Assembly: GCA_964354135.1 (NCBI GenBank)
Contig: CAYGZA010000090.1
Coordinates: 1 to 19,620, forward strand
Reading direction: 5' to 3'
Length of the DNA stretch: 19,620 bases
Origin: CAYGZA01 sp964354135
Lineage (GTDB): Bacteria > Planctomycetota > Planctomycetia > Pirellulales > Thermoguttaceae
In this document: one piece after another, positions 1-7,202 of the stretch
How the letters are laid out: every line of letters begins with the position of its first letter
How positions within the stretch are numbered: the stretch's first letter is position 1
Made by a program: the position numbers and the translations under genes
Notes under the pieces: generated by a model
What the model was told of the DNA's origin: nothing
Seen by the model: the letters and a program-made list of their open reading frames with translations, nothing else
Databases searched by the model: none

Positions 1-197
1 TAGATGTCCTGCCGAGCGTCGCTCAACTCGTCCGCCCACTCGCGCGCCACGCCCGACATCCATGCCTCTCCCGCATCATCCTCGTCGCAGTGGCCTACAA
101 TCAAGAGCGTGACCGGCCCCGGGGGGATCGAGTCCGGCACTACAGCGGAAAGCCGGTGCTGAACGTCCACATGGCCGCTGATTCGCACCGCGTTCAT
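1..197 (-). CDS. Antitoxin-like small protein, 3' end cut by the window edge
   Basis: Reading the minus strand from the ATG at 195-197 gives 65 codons with no stop, running off the left edge of the window. The peptide begins MNAVRISGHVDVQHRLSAVV, continues PDSIPPGPVTLLIV, and has an acidic, tryptophan-containing stretch (DEDDAGEAW, then REWADELSDARQDI). I recall this layout from short planctomycete proteins encoded just upstream of PIN- or PemK/MazF-type toxins. The antitoxin role is therefore inference from memory, and the toxin gene would lie outside the window. The start is well supported: GAGGTG (203-208) sits five bases upstream, and a TATAAT promoter lies further up. The coding strand is the same as that of the efflux operon, but 182 bases separate it from the TolC-type stop. 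Confidence 0.7.
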   Translation of the reverse strand, partial: MNAVRISGHVDVQHRLSAVVPDSIPPGPVTLLIVGHCDEDDAGEAWMSGVAREWADELSDARQDI

Positions 198-259
198 GGT
201 GTCACCTCGCGAGTTCCAGTTTCTCTCAGAGCACGCGCGGAAGATCGCCCGACGCAGTT

Positions 260-288
260 ATTATAGTAGACTCGCCCAAACTCGTCGA
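260..288 (-). promoter_or_regulatory. Sigma-70-type promoter of the antitoxin-like gene
   Basis: On the minus strand a perfect TATAAT (260-265) follows TCGACG (283-288) with a 17-base spacer. Transcription would start near 253, giving a leader of about 55 bases that ends in the ribosome site GAGGTG at 203-208. The -35 box matches consensus at four of six positions. This supports the small gene having its own promoter rather than being only read through from the efflux operon. Confidence 0.6.
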
Positions 289-379
289 GACGCACGATGT
301 ATAGGACTCGCGGATCAGGGGCACCCGTGCGCCCCGCAGCACCAACATGATCCCGACACGAGGCCCGGCTGTTGCCAGC

Positions 380-1783
380 TCAGTTGCCCGGCCCGTTGGA
401 AATCTCGGCCTCGCCCGGCCGTTCGGAGAGGGAACCGAGAAGAGGCGTTGCGCCGGTCGCGTCGAGCAGGTCGGCATAGGCTTGGGTTGCCTGCCACGAC
501 ATGTCCAGTTGGGCGTTTTCGACCTCAATGAGGCGCCGTCGCACCTGGAGCAGCTTGACCAGGTCGGTCTGATCTGCTTGATAGAGGCGTTCCATGCGGT
601 CGGTCTGCGCCTGGATCGCCGCGGCGGACGCATTGATCCGAGACGCAAGCTCCGTCACCTGCTTCCACTTCACACGGGTGGCTTTCACGCGGGCCACGGT
701 CTTCACTTCCAACTGCTCCAGGGCAACCAGGTCGCGGCTATGCTCTGCCTCGCGCTTGTGAACGATGGTCTTTCCGGAGTTGAGCACGGGAATCGGGCCA
801 CTTACGGCCAGACCGTAGAAGGTAGTTCCCGACTCGTCTATTTCGTAGACCGGGCCCACCGAAGGGATCGGAATGCGATCCGCCCGGGCCAGACGCATCG
901 CGGCATGGGAGGCCGACACCCGGGCGCGAGCGACTTGGATCTCCGGATGGCTTTCCAGGGTCACGCGCGTCAAGGACTCCTCATCGAGTGGGATAGCGGA
1001 ATCGGGGACGCGCAGCCGACCTGCCGGATGGGCCGAAGCAGCGTACTGGGGCAGCCCGATCTGTTTGCGGAGCTGCGTCAGGGCCTCGACGTACTCCTGT
1101 TGAGCCGTGTGCAACTGCTGAATCGTTGACTGGTGCTCGACTTCCGCCAGAACCATGTCGGAGGCGAGAATCCGGCCCGCGTCCACCTGGCGCCGCACCG
1201 TCTCCAAGAGCCGCGCATTGAAATCCGCCAGTTGTTGGGCGACACGGAGCTTCTCCCGGCGGTAGGCGGCCGTCTGGTGTACCCGATACGTCTGCACCAG
1301 GGCCGTCAGCTCGGCCTGCAAGATGTTCCACTCGGTCTGGTTGTAGGCTGCCTGCGCGATGGCCGTCCGCCGGCGGGTGCGGTGGCCCAGCTCAATCGGC
1401 TGCAACCAGGAGACGGAAACCTGGGTCCCCAGCGCGCGGGCCCCCTGGCCCGTGTTCCGCTCGAACGTCCACGGCCGCACGTCCACCGATACGGCAGGGT
1501 TGAGGCTCATGGGGAATTTGCGCGCGACCGCCAGCGCGGCCGCGGAAACACCCAGGTCTTGCCGCACGGCCACCAGATCCGGGTTTCCGGACAGCGTCCA
1601 CTGGAGGGCTGTCTCCAAGTCGACCGCCGATTCGTCCAAGCCGGCGGGGCCACCGGGTTGCTTCGCTCCTGGCTCAGGTTGGGTCGGCTCGGGAGCGGCG
1701 GGCGGGGCGGCGCCGGCGGTCCCCAACCACAGAACCGCCACGAGACCGAACAGGAGGGTTCCGGTGGACCGCATGGCTTCCAT
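380..1783 (-). CDS. TolC-family outer-membrane efflux channel
   Basis: This is the third gene of the efflux operon and probably encodes the outer-membrane factor that completes the export duct of the RND pump. From the start used here the protein has 467 residues, a normal TolC size. An N-terminal signal peptide is visible (MRSTGTLLFGLVAVLWLG, then an AGA-type cleavage region), followed by a Pro/Glu-rich linker. The rest is two long helical halves rich in Ala, Gln, Leu and Arg, as in the OEP repeat pair (for example ALQWTLSGNPDLVAVRQDLG in the first half and LTRVTLESHPEIQVARARVS in the second). The frame stays open to 1843, and an ATG at 1774 is also possible. None of the three starts has a clear Shine-Dalgarno site; 1783 or 1774 fits the signal peptide best. 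The gene starts about 180 bases after the adaptor stop. Confidence 0.88.
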   Translation of the reverse strand: MEAMRSTGTLLFGLVAVLWLGTAGAAPPAAPEPTQPEPGAKQPGGPAGLDESAVDLETALQWTLSGNPDLVAVRQDLGVSAAALAVARKFPMSLNPAVSVDVRPWTFERNTGQGARALGTQVSVSWLQPIELGHRTRRRTAIAQAAYNQTEWNILQAELTALVQTYRVHQTAAYRREKLRVAQQLADFNARLLETVRRQVDAGRILASDMVLAEVEHQSTIQQLHTAQQEYVEALTQLRKQIGLPQYAASAHPAGRLRVPDSAIPLDEESLTRVTLESHPEIQVARARVSASHAAMRLARADRIPIPSVGPVYEIDESGTTFYGLAVSGPIPVLNSGKTIVHKREAEHSRDLVALEQLEVKTVARVKATRVKWKQVTELASRINASAAAIQAQTDRMERLYQADQTDLVKLLQVRRRLIEVENAQLDMSWQATQAYADLLDATGATPLLGSLSERPGEAEISNGPGN

Positions 1784-1960
1784 GCCGCAAGGCGTCAAAA
1801 ACGTCAAAACGCGAGCACTCTTCCCTATCGCTACCATCGGCATGAGGGGTGGCTCGACTTGCCGAGATGCCGGTCGGGTTCGGGCATCGGCGAAGTGGGC
1901 CGGCCGAAACGTCGCCTCTTGGGACGACGTAAGACTTTGCAGAGAAGAGGGTTACGCAGC

Positions 1961-3256
1961 TCAGTGCGAAGCACGTGCTGCCTCGTTCTGGGGGGGCTCC
2001 TGGACGATGGTGACTGGGCAGTCGTCGGGTAACCCGTACCCCCCTTCGGTCACAACCCACTCACCGGGGGATATGCCCTCCAAGACCTGAACGTGCTCCA
2101 GAGTCCGCATCCCGAGTTTGACTTTGATCTCGTGCGCACGGTCCTGGCGGACAACGGTGATGACCGGCGTTCCCGCGTGGTCGGCCACGGCCGCGACGGG
2201 GACCGCCACGACCCCGGGGACCTCCGGCAAGTACAAGCGAACACGGCAGGTCAAGCCCGGCTGGAAATCGCCCTTCTCGTTGGAAATCACCACGAAGGCA
2301 TCGACGGCTCCCGTGGCTGCGTCCGCCTGGCCACTCGTCCGTTCCACCTTTCCAGGCAGGGCCCGATCCGGCTGCGAGCTGACCCAGACGTCAGCGCGTG
2401 CGCCCATCCTCAGATTGGCCAAGTCGCTGCTGGGAATGCGGACTTGGACGAACATCCGGGAAACGTCCGCGATCGTCAGGAGCGTTGCCGCACGCTCCAC
2501 GAACATCCCTTGCCGGGCACCGAGTTGGAGGATCGTGCCGTCGATGGGGCTGGTGATCCTGCACAGATCGACGGTGAGCTTGGCGGCAGCCAGCTCGGCC
2601 TTGGCGACGGCAAGTCGCGATCCGGCTTCGACCATCTCCTCGCGAGGCGTTCCGGCCTCCAGCATCCGGAGCTTGGCGTCGGCGGCGCGGCAACCGGCGT
2701 CGGCCGAGTCCACCGCTGCTTGAACCTTCTGCCATTGCAGGTCGGGGACCTCGTTCTTTTCCTTCAACGGTTTCAGTGCCGCGGCCTCGGCCCGGAGCGC
2801 CTTCGCGCCTTCCCGGCACTTGGTCAACTCCGCGCGGGCCATCTCGATCTCTTGGGGCAGGTAGCCCCGCCGCAGTCGTGCCAAGGTCGCCTCTTTCTCG
2901 GCCACGGAGGCAGCGGCCTTGGCCAGGTCGGCCTCGACCAGGCGGGCATCCAGCCGCACCAGCTCATCCCCGGCCCGGGCCCTCGCGCCTTCGACTACCG
3001 CCACGCGGCGAATCCAGCCGGCAACCTGCGGCGACACCGCGGTGGTCCGCTCGGGCAGCGCGACGAGCGTGCCCACCAGGTCCACCGTGGGGCGCAGCGT
3101 CGTGGACTCCGCCCTCACGGCGCGAACCGAGACGGGAGTTGCGAGCGCTTCGTCTTGCTGTTCCTCCGGGGTCGTTGCCTTGCAGCCCCAGACCAGCGGC
3201 ACCAACGAGGCGCCCAGCACCAGAGCGATCGGTAATCTCGTACGAGCGATTGACAT
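1961..3256 (-). CDS. RND efflux periplasmic adaptor, lipoprotein of the HlyD/AcrA type
   Basis: This is the membrane-fusion protein linking the RND pump to the outer-membrane channel. The protein has 431 residues. It begins with a lipoprotein signal (MSIARTRLPIALVLG, ending LVWGC), so Cys25 should be lipidated. A barrel-sandwich half follows (VDLVGTLVALPERTTAVSPQ, then VAGWIRRVAVVEGARARAGD), then a long Ala/Glu/Lys-rich coiled-coil hairpin. The second sandwich half reads ITSPIDGTILQLGARQGMFV, and beta-barrel and membrane-proximal domains follow. A GTG at 3266-3268 is in frame, but the ATG at 3254-3256 has GGTGAG just upstream and fits the lipoprotein signal better. It begins 30 bases after the pump stop, so the two are almost certainly co-transcribed. 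The substrate cannot be read from the adaptor. Confidence 0.9.
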   Translation of the reverse strand: MSIARTRLPIALVLGASLVPLVWGCKATTPEEQQDEALATPVSVRAVRAESTTLRPTVDLVGTLVALPERTTAVSPQVAGWIRRVAVVEGARARAGDELVRLDARLVEADLAKAAASVAEKEATLARLRRGYLPQEIEMARAELTKCREGAKALRAEAAALKPLKEKNEVPDLQWQKVQAAVDSADAGCRAADAKLRMLEAGTPREEMVEAGSRLAVAKAELAAAKLTVDLCRITSPIDGTILQLGARQGMFVERAATLLTIADVSRMFVQVRIPSSDLANLRMGARADVWVSSQPDRALPGKVERTSGQADAATGAVDAFVVISNEKGDFQPGLTCRVRLYLPEVPGVVAVPVAAVADHAGTPVITVVRQDRAHEIKVKLGMRTLEHVQVLEGISPGEWVVTEGGYGLPDDCPVTIVQEPPQNEAARASH

Positions 3257-3286
3257 CAGTCTCACCACCGGGACAAGGACGAGGCT

Positions 3287-6200
3287 CTAGTCGGTTGACG
3301 TACCTTGACGCCTGTCGAGACGCAACAGCCGCATCATCACGTAGTAGCACACGGGCGTAGCCACGAGCGACAGCACCAGGGCAATGAAGAGTGCCCCGAT
3401 GACGGCAATCGCCAACGGGCGGAGCATATCCGCCCCGGCGCCGACGCCGTAGGCCAGAGGCAGGAGGCCCAGGAACGTGGCTAGCGAGGTCATCAGCACC
3501 GGACGGAGCCGCCGCCTGCCCGATTGCACCAGGGCCTCGAAGAGCGTCAGGCCGCGCATCCGCAGGTGATCGACGAAATCGAGCATAAGAATGCCGTTCT
3601 TGGCCACGATACCGACTCCGATGATTGCGCCCAGGAAGGAGACGATGTTCAACGAGATCCCTGTGATCCACAGGGCGACTACGACCCCGAACAGGGCCAA
3701 CACGGCCCCGAGGACGATGGCCAGCGGCTGGAGAAACGAGCGAAACTCGATCAATAGGACGGAGAACACCAGGAAGATCGCCATCAGGAGCACGAAGGTC
3801 AGGTTCTTGAACGACTCCTGTTGCTGCTGATAGAGGCCGCCGAACTCCAGCGTTGCTCCGGCAGGGAGCCGGAAAGTTTTATCGAGGTGCTCTCGAATGG
3901 TGCGGATGCCCGTGCCCAAATCGAGTCCCTCGAAGCGGGCGGAGACGGCCACCAGTTGCCGCAGATCCTCGCGGTGCATTTCCAGGATGCCGGGCTGGTA
4001 ATCGATCCGGGCCACGTCTTCGAGCGTCACGCGCGATCCCGAGGACGAACGGATCGGTGTTTCGCGGATGCGCAGCTCGCGATCGAGGGTTTCGGGAACG
4101 CTCAGCACGCGAATGCCGTAGGTACGATCGCCCTGCAAGAGATAGGAAGAGGCGTTCCCCAGCAAGGCCGTTTGCAGCGTCGCGCCGATTCCCTCGGCGG
4201 TCAATCCCGCCCGGGCCGCGGCCTCATGCCTCACCAGGAAACGCATGGAGGGACCGGCGACCACCAGCCCGTCGTTGACGTCCACGACGCCGGGGACCTT
4301 TTCGATCGTGGCGGCGATCTCCGCGGCCTTCTCTTTCAGCAGACCGGTGTCCGTCGAGAAAACCTTGATCTCCACGGGGTGCGGCGACCAGGTGAGGTCG
4401 CCGATCAAGTCGCTGAGCACGCCGGGAAACTCGGTGTGCAGCGCGGGCTCGACCGCGTGGATCTTCGCGCGCAGCTCCTCAATCACTGCCTCGGTTCGCC
4501 GGTTTCGATCGGGTCGGAGCTTCACCAGGAAATCCCCGGTGTTCGGCTCGGCAATGGCCAGGGCCAGGCGTGCCCCGGTCCGCCGGGAGAAGCTCTCAAC
4601 CTCCGGAGTGCTCAACAGAATCTCCTCGACGTGGCGAAGCATGCGGTTCGTCTCGGAGAGGCTTGTGCCGGGCCGCGAGTAATAGTCGAGCACGAACGCG
4701 CCTTCTTCCATCTCCGGCAAGAACTCGGTCTCCAGTTGCCCGTAGAGCATCAACCCGCCGCCGACGACGCCCGCCATGCAAGCCACCGCCAGCCAGGAGA
4801 AACGCAACCCCCTCCGTACCACCCATTCGTAGGACGCCACCAGGGCGCGAAGGATCGGTCCGCCCTGCTCCAACTCGTCTTGGGTGCGACCGCGGCTTGG
4901 CCGAAGCAGCAGGCTTCCCAAGGCCGGCGTCAAGGTTACGGCCAGCACCAGCGACGTGAGCAGCGCAAAGACCATCGTCATGGCCAGCGCGCGGAAGAAG
5001 ACGCCGGGCACGCCGTCGAGAAAGGCCAACGGGATGAACACGACCACCGGCGTCAAGGTGCTCCCCACCAAAGGCCGGCCGACCTCATGGATTGCCGTCC
5101 CTACGGCTTCGCGGGGACTCCGCCCGGCCAGCACCTTGGCGTGAATGGCTTCGACGACGACGATCGCATCGTCGATGACCATCCCGATGGCCGCCGCAAT
5201 ACCGCCGAGCGTCATGAGGTTGAAGCTCATGCGGAAAACCCGCATGCCCACGAGCGTCAAGAGCACCGTCACAGGGATCACCGCCGCGGCTACCAACGTG
5301 CTGGAGGGACTGCGGAGAAACACGTAGAGCACCAGGACCGACAAGCCCAGCCCGAGGATGATCGACTCCCACACCGTGCGCACGCCTTCGCGGACGAAGA
5401 GCGATTGGTCGTAGAAGAAGGCCAACTTCATGTCGGAAGGAAGCCCCTGGCGGATGCGTCTCAATTCGGCCTGGAGCGCGTCGGCGATGGCCACGGTGTT
5501 GCTGCTGTCGGGCTGGCAGTAGATGTTCATCAGCACGGCGTCGGTGCCCTCGGCCGTGACGATGTTGAACTGCGGCGCCGCCCCGCGGCGGACGGTGGCC
5601 ACGTCGCGAATGTAGACCGGGGACTTGCCCGACCAGCCCACCACCACGTTTTCAATCTCGCCGGGCCGCCTCACCCGATTGTCGACCACGGCAAGATACA
5701 GTTGGCGGTTCTCCTCGTGCATCCCTGCCGACGTGAATTGGTTGGTCTCGACCAGCGCGCGGCTGACTTGATCCAACGTCAAATGGAACGATTCGAGCTT
5801 CGCGGGATCGACGACCACGTGATACTCGGGCACGCGCCCGCCGACCAGGTTCACCCGGGCAACGCCCTTGATCCGCAAGAACCGCGGATTCAGGTCGTAG
5901 CGCGCGACCTCCCATAGCTCGGTGATGCTCCGTTGGTTGCTCGTCAGACTGATGCCGATGATCGGAAACGCGGAGAACGTAAGACGGTGTACGGCGAATT
6001 CCGCGGTGGGCGGCAGCGTGCTGCGGACCTGGGCCAGCCGGCCGAGGACGTACAATTCCGCCTGGACCATGTTGGTGGACCAGTCGAAGAACACGTTCAC
6101 TTCCCCCGAGCCGCGCCCGGTGGTCGAGCGGATGTTCGCGGTGCCGGGGATGTTCTTCATGGCCTCTTCGACGGGCCGAGTGATCGTGGCCATCATTTCA

Positions 6201-6415
6201 TCGGCCGGCATCATCCCGTTGTCAATGAGGATCACCACCCGAGGAAAATCGGTCTGCGGAAACACCGAGGCCGGCATGACGTACGCCGAATACGCCCCCC
6301 CCAGACACAAGGCGGCGGTCAGGAACAGAATCGCCTTGCGGTAACGAAGCACAAAGCTGTCGCGCCCGAGGGGAGACATCGCGGAAGAGGTCGGCGAAGC
6401 GGGCTGTTGGGACAT
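3287..6415 (-). CDS. RND-family efflux pump, inner-membrane permease
   Basis: This is a proton-driven exporter of the AcrB superfamily with 1042 residues, the normal full length. It has the usual plan: TM1 near residues 28-48, a large periplasmic porter domain (about 50-345), TM2-TM6, a second porter domain, and TM8-TM12 at the end. The TM4 proton-relay pair is present as Asp415-Asp416 in GMVIDDAIVVVEAI, and the TM10 lysine as Lys939 in GVGIVAKNGILMLDFV, matching AcrB D407/D408/K940. The double aspartate resembles the hydrophobe/drug (HAE1-like) branch more than CusA-type metal pumps, so organic substrates are more likely; that is inference. The ATG at 6413-6415 lacks a clear Shine-Dalgarno site. 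The gene leads the operon pump-adaptor-channel. Confidence 0.95.
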   Translation of the reverse strand: MSQQPASPTSSAMSPLGRDSFVLRYRKAILFLTAALCLGGAYSAYVMPASVFPQTDFPRVVILIDNGMMPADEMMATITRPVEEAMKNIPGTANIRSTTGRGSGEVNVFFDWSTNMVQAELYVLGRLAQVRSTLPPTAEFAVHRLTFSAFPIIGISLTSNQRSITELWEVARYDLNPRFLRIKGVARVNLVGGRVPEYHVVVDPAKLESFHLTLDQVSRALVETNQFTSAGMHEENRQLYLAVVDNRVRRPGEIENVVVGWSGKSPVYIRDVATVRRGAAPQFNIVTAEGTDAVLMNIYCQPDSSNTVAIADALQAELRRIRQGLPSDMKLAFFYDQSLFVREGVRTVWESIILGLGLSVLVLYVFLRSPSSTLVAAAVIPVTVLLTLVGMRVFRMSFNLMTLGGIAAAIGMVIDDAIVVVEAIHAKVLAGRSPREAVGTAIHEVGRPLVGSTLTPVVVFIPLAFLDGVPGVFFRALAMTMVFALLTSLVLAVTLTPALGSLLLRPSRGRTQDELEQGGPILRALVASYEWVVRRGLRFSWLAVACMAGVVGGGLMLYGQLETEFLPEMEEGAFVLDYYSRPGTSLSETNRMLRHVEEILLSTPEVESFSRRTGARLALAIAEPNTGDFLVKLRPDRNRRTEAVIEELRAKIHAVEPALHTEFPGVLSDLIGDLTWSPHPVEIKVFSTDTGLLKEKAAEIAATIEKVPGVVDVNDGLVVAGPSMRFLVRHEAAARAGLTAEGIGATLQTALLGNASSYLLQGDRTYGIRVLSVPETLDRELRIRETPIRSSSGSRVTLEDVARIDYQPGILEMHREDLRQLVAVSARFEGLDLGTGIRTIREHLDKTFRLPAGATLEFGGLYQQQQESFKNLTFVLLMAIFLVFSVLLIEFRSFLQPLAIVLGAVLALFGVVVALWITGISLNIVSFLGAIIGVGIVAKNGILMLDFVDHLRMRGLTLFEALVQSGRRRLRPVLMTSLATFLGLLPLAYGVGAGADMLRPLAIAVIGALFIALVLSLVATPVCYYVMMRLLRLDRRQGTSTD

Positions 6416-6543
6416 ACAGAAGATTCGAGCCGGAAAGCACCCTGGTCCCCGCTACCGAACGGGGTGCGGCTCAGTCCGGCAGCCCCCTACCACGGCGGGA
6501 AGGCGTTGGTGGAAGTCATCAGCCTCGGGCAGGCGGTTTTCTG

Positions 6544-6558
6544 GGGGACCCCGTCCCC
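6544..6558. repeat. Small perfect inverted repeat in the efflux-operon leader
   Basis: GGGGAC (6544-6549) and GTCCCC (6553-6558) form a six-base-pair stem with a three-base loop. It overlaps the predicted transcription start of the RND operon. No T-run follows on either strand, so a classical terminator is not supported. A weaker CCCCG/CGGGG pair lies at 6447-6464 in the same 231-base gap. Nothing else is recognised in that gap. Confidence 0.45.
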
Positions 6559-6566
6559 ATTCTGTT

Positions 6567-6595
6567 ACATTAGTCACGGCTTGGCCTTACGTCAA
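6567..6595 (-). promoter_or_regulatory. Candidate promoter of the RND efflux operon
   Basis: On the minus strand TTGACG (6590-6595, five of six matches) is followed after 17 bases by TAATGT (6567-6572, three of six, keeping the first TA and last T). Transcription would start near 6560, leaving a leader of about 145 bases before the pump ATG. The leader would open with the hairpin at 6544-6558. No operator for a TetR or MarR regulator was recognised, and no such regulator is encoded nearby. Confidence 0.45.
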
Positions 6596-6646
6596 ATCCC
6601 ACGCCATCCTTCTCGGGCAATAAGCGCAAGACAACAACGCGCCGGG

Positions 6647-7171
6647 TCAAAGGTCGTAGAGGGTCTCGTCCACCTGAGGCGGCTTCAGCTTTCGCGAGAG
6701 GCCCCGCAGGCCGCCTTCGCCCTCGCCCAACAGCGGCTCTTCCCCCTCCAGCACGTCGCCCAGCTCCTCTTCGATCGTCTCCGGGTCTTCGCCGGCCTCC
6801 AGCCGCCGCATCGCTTCCTCCATGCCGCGGCCGAGCTTCAGACCGGTGCTGTCATAGAGCTTGCGCATCATGCGGGCCATCTGGCGCGGGTCGTCCTCGT
6901 CCGCCCCTTCGGCCTCGCCGGCCAATTGTCCCATGGCCTGCTCGAGTTTCGCTTCGTCGAAACCGGGCGGCAGGTTTTCGCCCCCCTCTGAGCCCGCCGG
7001 CGCCTCTTCGGTCTGCGTCCGCCGGCGGCCGACGGCAAACCGCGACACCTTGCGCTCCAGCTTCGGCCGGCCGCAGCGGGGACACGCAGGGCGCTTCGTC
7101 GTGTTGACGGTCTTGGACAGGAAGCTGTAAACCCGATGGCAGTCGGCACAGTAGAACTCGTAGATCGGCAC
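6647..7171 (-). CDS. FmdB-type zinc-ribbon protein
   Basis: This is a small cytoplasmic protein of 174 residues. Its N-terminus MPIYEFYCADC and the two CxxC pairs (Cys8/Cys11 and Cys30/Cys33) are the hallmark of the FmdB/CxxC_CxxC_SSSS family, whose members often have no defined biochemical role. After the ribbon comes a basic stretch (SRFAVGRRR), then a long acidic, low-complexity region with many Glu, Gly and Leu residues. That makes it longer than the usual 70-110 residues. Translation starts at a GTG (7169-7171) with AAGGAG nine bases upstream. It lies 31 bases after the PQQ-propeller stop, so the two are probably one transcript. The function of the acidic tail is unknown. Confidence 0.85.
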   Translation of the reverse strand: MPIYEFYCADCHRVYSFLSKTVNTTKRPACPRCGRPKLERKVSRFAVGRRRTQTEEAPAGSEGGENLPPGFDEAKLEQAMGQLAGEAEGADEDDPRQMARMMRKLYDSTGLKLGRGMEEAMRRLEAGEDPETIEEELGDVLEGEEPLLGEGEGGLRGLSRKLKPPQVDETLYDL

Positions 7172-7202
7172 GGTGAGATACTCCTTCGGCGCGGAAACGG
7201 CC

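Noticed and set aside
3821..5917. 698-codon open frame on the plus strand
   Set aside because: It is antisense to the RND pump gene, whose translation shows intact family motifs. The plus-strand translation is His/Arg/Gly/Asp-rich with no recognisable domain, as expected for a shadow frame in GC-rich DNA.
6416..6646. Transposase remnant between the FmdB and pump genes
   Set aside because: The translation in one frame looks vaguely familiar, but no catalytic motif or terminal repeats could be found, so I do not call it.
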